From Oscillospiraceae bacterium (GTDB taxonomy: Bacteria > Bacillota > Clostridia > Oscillospirales > Oscillospiraceae), in assembly GCA_902766215.1 (NCBI GenBank), contig CACXCV010000112.1, forward strand, positions 1 through 8,285: a DNA stretch of 8,285 bases. The letters are read 5' to 3'. How positions within the stretch are numbered: position 1 is the first letter of the stretch; every line of letters begins with the position of its first letter. Both the position numbers and the translations under genes were made by a program. The notes beneath the pieces are model-generated. The model saw only the letters and a program-made list of their open reading frames with translations, did not search any database and was not told the DNA's origin. Positions 1 through 5,740 of this stretch are shown piece by piece.

Positions 1-85
1 CGCGGCCCCGGGCGCTTAAGAAAGAGAGGGAGGAATAGGAATGCAAAAAAGCGGTCTGGATGAGAGCCGTTCTCTGCGGCTGCAT

Positions 86-1450
86 TTATTGTGCGCGGTC
101 GATGAGCGTCACGCCGACTTGCAGCGTCTCGCCGTCGCGCCAGATGGTCAGGCGCACGGTGTCGCCCGCGCGGAAGCGGTTTTTCACGGTGTTCAGCTCG
201 TCCAGCGTCAGCACCGGCGTGTCCTCAATGGCGGTGATGATGTCGCCTGCCAGCAGGCCCTGCCGCGCCGCGTCAGAATTGACATCCACGCTGTTGATAT
301 AGATCCCGGCGGGGATGTTGTAAAAGGTGGAGGTCTGCGCCGCCACGGCGGTGGCCGTAATGCCCAGCGCCGGCCGCCCGGCGACATAGCCCCGGGCAAT
401 CAGCTCGTCCACCAGCGGCTTGGCCACGTCGGTGGGGATGGCGAACCCCAGCCCCTCGAGGCTGACATAGCGCGAGGAGAGCTTCATGGTGTTGATGCCG
501 ATCACCCGGCCATACTGGTCGATGAGCGGGCCGCCGGAGTTGCCGTTGTTCAGGGCGGCGTTGGTCTGCAGCAGCGTCATGCTGCGATCCTCCACCACAA
601 TGTCGCGGTTGATGGCAGAAATGATGCCGTTGGTCATGGTACCGCGCAGCTCCACGCCCATGGGATCGCCGATGGCGGCCACCTGGTCGCCCACCTGCAG
701 CCCGGCTGAGGAGCCGAACACTGCGGCAGGAAGGCCCTCGGCCTCGATTTTCAGCACGGCAAGGTCGCTGAAGGCGTCGCTGCCCACCAGCGCCGCGTCA
801 TACGCTTCGCCGCCGGCGGTTTCCACCCGCACGGCCGTGGCGCCGCTGATCACATGGTGGTTGGTCAGCACATAGCCGTCGCCGGTCATGATAATGCCGG
901 AGCCGGAGCCGGTCTGCCCCTCTACGGTGGACAGCACCGACACCACGCTGGGGCTGACGGCCCGATACAGCGCCTGCAGGGTCATGGGCTCGGCCGGCGC
1001 GTCGGTCAGCGTCATGGTCACGCCGGTGCCGGTTGCGGCGCGCGGAAGCGTTTGCTCCGGCTGAGCGGGGGCAGAGTCTGCCGCCTCGTTCACCGCGCCG
1101 GAGACATAGTCCGAATCCGCGCCAAAGAAGGTGACCACCAGGCGGCCGTCCTTCCACTGGGCCGAAAAGCTCAGCACCCGCAGCAGCAGCACCGCCGCCA
1201 GCGACAGCGCCAGCAGCAGCCCCAGGCCAAAAAACAGGCCCCTGTGCCGCCTGTGCTTCCGGCGCGGCTGCACTTCCGGCGCTTCGCCGGGCAAAGCTTC
1301 CGACGGTTCGTCCGGCAGTGTGTCGGGCATGTTGTCCGGTTCGCCAGGCAAATCTTCCGGCGTCTCGTCCAGCAGCGTGTCCGGCGCGCTCGTCAGATCC
1401 GCGTCCGCGGACCGTGCTTCGTCCGGGATGGAGTGCGGTTCCTGTGTCAT
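86..1450 (-). CDS. htrA: Membrane-anchored HtrA/DegP-like serine protease with one PDZ domain
   Basis: This is a 454-aa envelope quality-control protease of the S1C family, predicted to degrade or process misfolded proteins on the outer face of the membrane. Residues 1-62 form an acidic, proline-rich cytoplasmic tail. A basic patch (RRKHRRHR, 63-70) and one transmembrane helix (about 71-91) follow, giving an N-in/C-out topology. The trypsin-like domain spans about 155-345. Its triad is visible as His199 (TNHHV), Asp229 (SDLAVL) and Ser305 (GNSGGPL). A single PDZ domain covers about 360-450 (carboxylate-binding loop near ALGI, 361-364). The ATG start is supported by GAGGTGA at 1455-1461. It is separated from the upstream gene by 88 nt that contain its own promoter and a tandem regulator site, so it is probably transcribed independently. 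Family assignment is firm; DegP, HtrA and YycK are names for the same group. The acidic tail contains an imperfect 19-residue tandem repeat. Confidence 0.96.
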   Translation of the reverse strand: MTQEPHSIPDEARSADADLTSAPDTLLDETPEDLPGEPDNMPDTLPDEPSEALPGEAPEVQPRRKHRRHRGLFFGLGLLLALSLAAVLLLRVLSFSAQWKDGRLVVTFFGADSDYVSGAVNEAADSAPAQPEQTLPRAATGTGVTMTLTDAPAEPMTLQALYRAVSPSVVSVLSTVEGQTGSGSGIIMTGDGYVLTNHHVISGATAVRVETAGGEAYDAALVGSDAFSDLAVLKIEAEGLPAAVFGSSAGLQVGDQVAAIGDPMGVELRGTMTNGIISAINRDIVVEDRSMTLLQTNAALNNGNSGGPLIDQYGRVIGINTMKLSSRYVSLEGLGFAIPTDVAKPLVDELIARGYVAGRPALGITATAVAAQTSTFYNIPAGIYINSVDVNSDAARQGLLAGDIITAIEDTPVLTLDELNTVKNRFRAGDTVRLTIWRDGETLQVGVTLIDRAQ

Positions 1451-1475
1451 GTCGTCACCTCATTGGGTTGGGTTC

Positions 1476-1506
1476 AGTATACAAAGCGGATTGGGACAAG
1501 TGTTGA
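1476..1506 (-). promoter_or_regulatory. Predicted sigma-A-type promoter of htrA
   Basis: On the minus strand there is a -10 element TATACT (1476-1481) within TTTGTATACTG. The best -35 is TCAACA (1501-1506), matching four of six consensus bases, with a 19-nt spacer that is longer than the usual 17. The weak, badly spaced -35 lies 6 nt below the tandem regulator box. This is the usual arrangement for a promoter that needs an OmpR-family activator. No transcription start can be proven from sequence alone. Confidence 0.5.
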
Positions 1507-1512
1507 ACGGAG

Positions 1513-1529
1513 TGTAAACCTCCTGTAAA
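1513..1529. promoter_or_regulatory. Tandem OmpR-family regulator site (perfect WalR/PhoP-like box) upstream of htrA
   Basis: The plus strand reads TGTAAA-CCTCC-TGTAAA; a seventh base (C) also repeats, giving two identical 7-mers with an 11-bp period. This meets every position of the WalR consensus TGTWAH-N5-TGTWAH. On the htrA coding strand the same site reads TTTACA-N5-TTTACA, which also fits the Bacillus PhoP-box pattern. The 11-bp period places both half-sites on one face of the helix, as expected for a dimer of winged-helix regulators. The site lies only in the htrA promoter region, about 50 bp above the inferred transcription start, which suits activation. The repeat is seen directly; the identity of the regulator is inferred. 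Confidence 0.7.
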
Positions 1530-1538
1530 CAATCCCCT

Positions 1539-2186
1539 TCAGCGGAAGGGCTCGCCCGCCGCGTCGAGGACCTCCAGCCGCATCACCCGGGCAAAGTCCG
1601 GGGCGCAGGCGGGCAGGTGCGCGCGCAGCGCCGCGGTCAGCAGCTCGGGGTTCAGGCCGGGGTTCTGGGCGCAGAGCAGCGCCTGCAGCAGCAGGCCGTC
1701 GGCGCAGGGCTGCACCGTCAGCTCGCGGATCAGCGGGCGGATGTCCACCTGGGCCGGGCCGTTTTTGGTTTTTTTCTCCACCAGAAGCGCCGGCTGGGCA
1801 AACAGTGCGGCCACCTGCTCCGGCGCAGGCGCGCCGTGGTCATATTCCAGCGTAATCTGCGCCCGCAGCAGCGCCAGGTCGCGGATCTTGCGGCTGCTTT
1901 CAAAGCAGTCCAGCGCCCGCAGCCCCTCGGGCAGCACAGGGTTGAGCCGGGCAGGGATCCCACTCAGGGGCGTGCCGTCCACAGCAGCAAAGTCCAGCAG
2001 CTCGCAGCGGCTCTCCTGCCCCACGGGCAGCGGCAGCGCAATGGACACGTAGGCATGGGGATGATAGCCCTCGGAGTGCTTGATGGCGATGCCCGCGCGC
2101 AGGAAGGCGCGCTGGAACAGGCGGATCATGTCCAGTTGGGAAATCCAGCGGGCGTTGCCCGTCTTTTCATACAGCAGTCTATGCAT
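1539..2186 (-). CDS. TIGR03936 family (DUF2344) radical-SAM-linked protein
   Basis: This 215-aa protein belongs to the family that accompanies TIGR03960 radical SAM enzymes in Firmicutes and is fused to them in some bacteria. It begins with the typical RLLYEKTGNARWISQLDMIRLFQRA-like segment, followed by AGIAIKHSEGYHPHAYVSIALPLPVGQES (roughly residues 30-60). There is no CxxxCxxC motif, signal peptide or membrane helix, so it is a cytoplasmic, non-radical partner of unknown reaction. The ATG start is supported by GAGGGAGGG at 2195-2203 with 8-nt spacing. It overlaps the end of the radical SAM gene by 8 nt (GATGCATAG), which implies translational coupling and roughly equal expression. The family call is confident; the molecular role is not established, and RNA-related roles have only been suggested from synteny. 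Confidence 0.88.
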   Translation of the reverse strand: MHRLLYEKTGNARWISQLDMIRLFQRAFLRAGIAIKHSEGYHPHAYVSIALPLPVGQESRCELLDFAAVDGTPLSGIPARLNPVLPEGLRALDCFESSRKIRDLALLRAQITLEYDHGAPAPEQVAALFAQPALLVEKKTKNGPAQVDIRPLIRELTVQPCADGLLLQALLCAQNPGLNPELLTAALRAHLPACAPDFARVMRLEVLDAAGEPFR

Positions 2187-4020
2187 CGCACGTTCCCTCC
2201 CTCAGCAGGCAGCTTGCGCCGCAGCCGCCGCACTGATGGCGGCAGTCGGGGCTGGTCACGCCCTCGTGGGCGCGGCGGCGCTCACGCAGCAGAAAGCTCT
2301 TGCGGATGCCCACGTCGATCACGTCCCAGGGCAGAATCTCGTCCTCGCCCCAGTCGCGCGCGGCATAATAGTCCGGGTCCACCCCGCAGGCGGCCAGCGC
2401 GTCCATCCAGCGCTGGTTATCAAAATATTCGCTCCAGCTGTCCAGCTTGCCGCCGTGCTGCGCCACATATTCCAGCACGGGGGCCACGCGGCGATCACCG
2501 CGGGCCAGCACCGCCTCAAGATAGCTCACGTCCGGCTCGTGCCAGTTATAGGTGATGGCCTTCGAATCGATGGCTTCGCGCAGCAGGCGCTGGCGGCGGG
2601 TGAACTCTTCCGGCGAAATCTGCGCCTGCCACTGGAAGGGCGTGTCCGGCTTGGGGACAAAGTACGACGTGGACACCGTGATGCGCACGCCGCGCTTTTT
2701 GTTGCTGCCATAGGTGCGCCAGGTGTGCAGCACCTTTTTGGCCAGCTCGGCAATGCCCAGCACGTCCTCGTCGGTCTCGGTGGGCAGGCCCAGCATGAAA
2801 TAGAGCTTGACTGCGTTCCAGCCGCCGGAGAAGGCGGTCTGGCAGGTAGTAAGGATCTCGTCCTCGGTCAGGTTTTTGTTGATCACGTCGCGCAGACGCT
2901 GGGTCCCCGCCTCGGGGGCAAAGGTCAGGCTGCTCATGCGCACGGCCTTCAGCCGCTCGGCCAGCTCCTCGGGGAAGTTGTCCGCCCGCAGCGATGGCAG
3001 CGAGAGGTTGATCTTCCGCGGGTCGCAATAGTCCAGCAGCCGGGTCATCAGCTCGGCCAGGGGCTTATAGTCCGAGGTGGACAGGCTGGAGAGCGTCATC
3101 TCCTGATAGCCCGAGCACTCCAGCGCCGTGATGGCCTGCTGCACCAGCGTTTCGGGCCGGCGGGCGCGGATGGGGCGATAGGTAAAGCCCGCCTGACAGA
3201 AGCGGCAGCCGCGGATGCAGCCGCGGAACAGCTCCAGCGTGGTGCGGTCATAAATCACCTCGGTGGAGGGGATGATGGTGTGCGCGGGGAAGTACGCCTG
3301 ATCAAAATCCTGCACAATGCGCTTCTGCACCCGCTGGGGCGCGCCGTGGCTGGGCGTGACCGAGACGATCGTGCCGTCGGCGCCGTAGCGCACGTCGTAA
3401 AACGCGGGGACATACACGCCGGGAATCCGGCAGGCCGCCTCGAGAAAGCGGGTCTTGTCCCAGCCCTCGGCCTTGGCCTGCCGATAGAGCGTCAGCACCT
3501 CGGTGTTCAGCTCCTCGCCCTCGCCAATGACAAAAAAGTCGACAAAGGGGGCCAGCGGTTCGGGGTTGCAGGTGCAGGTGCCGCCGGCAAAAACCATCTG
3601 GTTCAGCCCATGGCGCTGCTCGCTGCGCAGGGGGATGCCGGCCAGCTGCAGCATGTGCAGCATGCTGGTATAGCTCATCTCATAGCCCAGGGAGAAGGCC
3701 AGCAGGTCGAACTCTGCCAGCGGGTCGCCGCTCTCCAGCGCGTACAGCGGCAGGCCCGCCGCCGTCATCTGCTCGTCCATGTCGCCCCAGGGGGTAAAGG
3801 ACCGCTCGCACCAGCACCAGTCCGGCTGGTTCATGGTGCCGTAGAGGATCCGCAGCCCCAGGTTGGACATGCCGATCTCATATGTATCAGGAAAACAGAA
3901 CGCAACCCGCACCTCAATCCGGCTCTTGTCCTTGAGGATCTGGCCGTATTCGCCGCCGGTATAGCGGGCAGGCTTTTGCACCCGGGGCAGGATGCGCTCC
4001 AGCTTGCTTGTCAATTTCAT
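2179..4020 (-). CDS. TIGR03960 family radical SAM protein with B12-binding-like N-terminus
   Basis: This 613-aa cytoplasmic iron-sulfur enzyme is of unknown reaction. The N-terminal part (about 1-240) resembles the cobalamin-binding-like domain of the family (RVAFCFPDTYEIGMSNLG at 38-55). The radical SAM core follows with C268-x3-C272-x2-C275 (CIRGCRFC), the ligands of the SAM-cleaving 4Fe-4S cluster. Further core segments include the LPSLRAD strand (341-347) and FAPEAGTQRLR (367-377). The C-terminus carries a second cysteine cluster, C593, C597, C600, C604 and C611, which may hold another cluster. The frame stays open upstream to 4185, but I chose the ATG at 4020 because family members start near MKLxxKL, and the longer start would run through the end of the M50 gene. 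The ribosome site (AAAGAG region) is weak. Its 3' end overlaps the DUF2344 gene, so the two probably act together. Confidence 0.92.
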   Translation of the reverse strand: MKLTSKLERILPRVQKPARYTGGEYGQILKDKSRIEVRVAFCFPDTYEIGMSNLGLRILYGTMNQPDWCWCERSFTPWGDMDEQMTAAGLPLYALESGDPLAEFDLLAFSLGYEMSYTSMLHMLQLAGIPLRSEQRHGLNQMVFAGGTCTCNPEPLAPFVDFFVIGEGEELNTEVLTLYRQAKAEGWDKTRFLEAACRIPGVYVPAFYDVRYGADGTIVSVTPSHGAPQRVQKRIVQDFDQAYFPAHTIIPSTEVIYDRTTLELFRGCIRGCRFCQAGFTYRPIRARRPETLVQQAITALECSGYQEMTLSSLSTSDYKPLAELMTRLLDYCDPRKINLSLPSLRADNFPEELAERLKAVRMSSLTFAPEAGTQRLRDVINKNLTEDEILTTCQTAFSGGWNAVKLYFMLGLPTETDEDVLGIAELAKKVLHTWRTYGSNKKRGVRITVSTSYFVPKPDTPFQWQAQISPEEFTRRQRLLREAIDSKAITYNWHEPDVSYLEAVLARGDRRVAPVLEYVAQHGGKLDSWSEYFDNQRWMDALAACGVDPDYYAARDWGEDEILPWDVIDVGIRKSFLLRERRRAHEGVTSPDCRHQCGGCGASCLLREGTCDA

Positions 4021-4048
4021 CACTCTTTTCGTGCAGTCTTCCCCTATT

Positions 4049-4594
4049 CTACCCCGTCCGGCGGCGTTTGACAAGTCTGTTTTCCAGCCCCGCCCGGCAC
4101 AGCGCCCACAGGCACAGCAGCAACGGCCACAGCCCCAGCCGCGGCCGCAGGGCCAGTGCCAGCGCCAGCATCGCCCCGGCCGCAAGCACCGCCGCCGGGG
4201 CCATCGCCCGCGGCCCGGCCACTGCCCGTAGCGCTGTGCCGCCGTCCAGCGGCGGCACGGGCAGCAGGTTGAAGGCGGCCGTCCCCAGGCTCAGCAGCGC
4301 GGCCTGCGGCGCGGGGAAAAACATCAGCCCCGCCCAGAGCAGGTTGGCCAGCGGCCCGGCCAGGGCCGTGATGGCCAGCGCGCCAGGCGGCAGCGGCGCG
4401 CAGTCGATCACGCCGCCGCCCAACCCCAGCTCCAGCGCCGCCTCGTCGGTCCCCAGGCATTGCAGCGCCAGCAGGTGCCCCAGCTCGTGCACCGCCACGG
4501 TGAGCAGCAGCAGCCAGGGCAGCGAGGCGTCCAGCGCCAGCAGCAGGCAGCACACCGCCGCAAAGCCCGGCTGAACGGACAGCCGCAGCCTCAC
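4049..4594 (-). CDS. Minimal M50 family site-2-type metalloprotease (SpoIVFB-like)
   Basis: This 181-aa polytopic membrane protein is predicted to cut substrates within the bilayer. The zinc site is visible as HELGH (His36, Glu37, His40) in a hydrophobic helix, and the third ligand as Asp117 in NLLPVPPLDGG (109-119). I see roughly four to six hydrophobic segments and a basic C-terminal end (KRRRTG). At 181 aa it is much shorter than Bacillus SpoIVFB and lacks a C-terminal CBS domain. The GTG start at 4594 shares a GTGA overlap with the stop of the preceding 101-aa gene, so the pair is translationally coupled. A position just ahead of the TIGR03960/TIGR03936 pair is the common clostridial setting of SpoIVFB-like genes. 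A role in sigma-K processing is possible but not shown; a general regulated-proteolysis role is equally open. Confidence 0.88.
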   Translation of the reverse strand: MRLRLSVQPGFAAVCCLLLALDASLPWLLLLTVAVHELGHLLALQCLGTDEAALELGLGGGVIDCAPLPPGALAITALAGPLANLLWAGLMFFPAPQAALLSLGTAAFNLLPVPPLDGGTALRAVAGPRAMAPAAVLAAGAMLALALALRPRLGLWPLLLCLWALCRAGLENRLVKRRRTG

Positions 4595-4896
4595 GGCTGC
4601 GTCAGGCTGCCGGCCAGCGGCGCCAGCTCCTCGGCCAGGCCGGCGCGCAGCTCACCCCATGCCTCCACCACCGGCTCACCGCCGCCCACGGCGTCGGTAA
4701 AGCGGGCAAAGGCCTCGGCCACCTCGCCGGTGTTGGCCAGCAGCTGACTGCGCAGCGGCTCCAGCAGCGCCGGCCGCCAGTGATGAATCGCCAGTGCCAG
4801 CGCGGCCAGGCTCAGACTCAGGCCCAGGCGCAGCGGCAGCGAACTGCGCCGCGGCGGGGTGCGGGTGGGGCGGGTGTGATAATATCGCGGCTGCAT
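4591..4896 (-). CDS. Small single-pass membrane protein coupled to the M50 protease; possible SpoIVFA-position partner
   Basis: I do not recognise this 101-aa protein by sequence. It has a basic N-terminus (residues 1-23, rich in R, P and Y), one likely transmembrane helix at about 21-38, and an alanine/glutamate-rich, probably helical outer segment (about 45-97). The ATG at 4896 is preferred over the ATG at 4902: AGGGAGG (4904-4910) is 7 nt from the former but only 1 nt from the latter. Its stop overlaps the GTG start of the M50 gene. In Bacillus the gene directly upstream of spoIVFB is spoIVFA, a single-pass inhibitor and anchor. This protein has the same place, order and topology but no room for the LytM (M23) domain. 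Functional equivalence is inference. Confidence 0.75.
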   Translation of the reverse strand: MQPRYYHTRPTRTPPRRSSLPLRLGLSLSLAALALAIHHWRPALLEPLRSQLLANTGEVAEAFARFTDAVGGGEPVVEAWGELRAGLAEELAPLAGSLTQP

Positions 4897-4917
4897 GAGC
4901 ATTCCTCCCTGTCCTTT

Positions 4918-4933
4918 GCGCGCCGGGGCGCGC
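4918..4933. repeat. GC-rich inverted repeat in the divergent intergenic region
   Basis: GCGCGCC (4918-4924) and GGCGCGC (4927-4933) are perfect inverted copies separated by two bases, which could fold as a 6-bp all-GC stem with a CGGG-type tetraloop. No T-run follows on either strand, so it is not an intrinsic terminator. It lies 8 nt upstream of the Shine-Dalgarno of the 101-aa gene, within its presumed leader, where it could affect translation or mark a protein-binding site. Confidence 0.45.
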
Positions 4934-4967
4934 CTGCTGTACCATATGCCCGTCCGGAAGCGGATAT

Positions 4968-4984
4968 TTCACAAACCATTCATC
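4968..4984 (+). promoter_or_regulatory. Imperfect tandem repeat upstream of the response regulator, possible autoregulatory site
   Basis: TTCACA (4968-4973) and TTCATC (4979-4984) form a degenerate direct repeat with an 11-bp period, oriented like the TTTACA-N5-TTTACA site on the htrA coding strand. The first half differs from TTTACA by one base, the second by three. The distance to the downstream TATACT is 32 nt here and 31 nt at htrA. This is weak evidence and is listed because OmpR-family regulators often control their own operons. Confidence 0.25.
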
Positions 4985-5003
4985 CATCCGGGCAAAACTG
5001 TGG

Positions 5004-5022
5004 TATAATTATTTTGTATACT
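5004..5022 (+). promoter_or_regulatory. Promoter of the two-component operon (extended -10, with a second -10-like hexamer)
   Basis: A perfect TATAAT at 5004-5009 is preceded by TGG (5001-5003), forming an extended -10 (TGnTATAAT). No good -35 lies at the right distance, which extended -10 promoters tolerate. A second hexamer, TATACT (5017-5022), sits in the same TTTGTATACTG 11-mer that forms the htrA -10. The surrounding stretch, 4996-5022, is the most AT-rich part of the region. A strong ribosome site, GGGGAGG (5040-5046), follows 7 nt before the response-regulator ATG. Confidence 0.6.
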
Positions 5023-5053
5023 GCGGAGCCATCCGCACAGGGGAGGACATCAT

Positions 5054-5740
5054 ATGCCAAGAACAGTCCTGATCGTGGAAGACGATGAAAACATTGCCGA
5101 GCTGCTGATGCTCTATCTGGAAAAAGAGGGCTATGCCACCATCACCGCCGGGGACGGCGGTACGGGCCTGCAGAAATACCGTGAAAACAAGCCGGATCTG
5201 GTGCTGCTGGACCTGATGCTGCCCGTCATGGACGGGCGCGAGGTCTGCCGCAGCATCCGCGAGAGCGGCGACACCACGCCCATCATCATGCTCACGGCCA
5301 AGGGCGAGACCGGCGACAAGGTTTCCGGCCTGAAAATGGGCGCCGACGACTACATTACCAAGCCCTTTGAGATGAAAGAGGTGCTGGCGCGGATCGAGGC
5401 CGTGCTGCGCCGGTCGGCCCCCGGCGAAAAGGCCAGCCATCGCCTGGTGTTTGACAAGCTGATCATCGACCTGGACGCCTTTGAGCTGATTGTCGACGGC
5501 AAGCGCATCGACACGCCGCCCAAGGAGATGGAGCTGCTGTATCACCTGGCCTCGACGCCCAATCGGGTCTATACGCGCAACCAGCTGCTGGACGAGGTGT
5601 GGGGCTTTGACTATTTCGGTGATTCGCGCACCGTTGACGTCCATGTGAAGCGTCTGCGCGAAAAGCTGGAAAACGTATCGGACAAGTGGTCGCTGAAAAC
5701 GGTCTGGGGCGTGGGGTATAAATTTGAAGTGCTTCAATGA
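5054..5740 (+). CDS. OmpR/PhoB-family response regulator (WalR/PhoP-like)
   Basis: This 228-aa cytoplasmic transcription factor is switched by phosphorylation. The receiver domain (about 3-118) has the acidic pair Asp10/Asp11, phospho-acceptor Asp53 (LLDLMLP), Thr81 (MLTAK) and Lys103 (TKPF), so all key residues are present. The winged-helix DNA-binding domain (about 128-226) contains the recognition helix around SRTVDVHVKRLREKL (191-205) and the C-terminal wing near TVWGVGYKF. The segment GFDYFGDSRTVDVHVKRLREK is very close, from memory, to the matching part of Bacillus WalR. The ATG at 5054 is supported by GGGGAGG at 5040-5046. It overlaps the sensor kinase gene by 17 nt, and the kinase is its obvious partner. 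The exact orthologue group (WalR, PhoP or another OmpR-type regulator) cannot be fixed without alignment. Confidence 0.95.
   Translation: MPRTVLIVEDDENIAELLMLYLEKEGYATITAGDGGTGLQKYRENKPDLVLLDLMLPVMDGREVCRSIRESGDTTPIIMLTAKGETGDKVSGLKMGADDYITKPFEMKEVLARIEAVLRRSAPGEKASHRLVFDKLIIDLDAFELIVDGKRIDTPPKEMELLYHLASTPNRVYTRNQLLDEVWGFDYFGDSRTVDVHVKRLREKLENVSDKWSLKTVWGVGYKFEVLQ

Noticed and set aside
45..85. Possible intrinsic terminator after htrA (a T6 run on the minus strand at 45-50)
   Set aside because: The only stems I find (AGCCG/CGGCT and a 4-bp AGAG/CTCT) end about 14 nt before the T-run; no arm pairs with the bases next to it.
27..709. A plus-strand ATG at 41 preceded by GGGAGG, opening a 222-aa frame
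   Set aside because: The ribosome-site match is good, but the frame is antisense to the conserved protease and PDZ region of htrA and its translation shows no domain.
1340..1370. Near-identical 15-mer shared by the htrA tail and the 81-aa gene (GGCGTNTCGTCCAGC, also near 7348)
   Set aside because: Both encode acidic L-D-E-T-P residues in low-complexity tails; similar composition explains the match without recombination.
2080..4071. A 663-aa plus-strand open frame opposite the radical SAM genes
   Set aside because: It mirrors the two well-supported minus-strand genes, has a His/Gln/Gly/Arg-rich composition typical of antisense frames in GC-rich DNA, and shows no recognisable domain.
4021..4185. 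Longer 668-aa start for the radical SAM protein
   Set aside because: The extra 55 residues are Cys/Trp/Arg/Gly-rich, overlap the M50 coding region, and are absent from the family's usual N-terminus.
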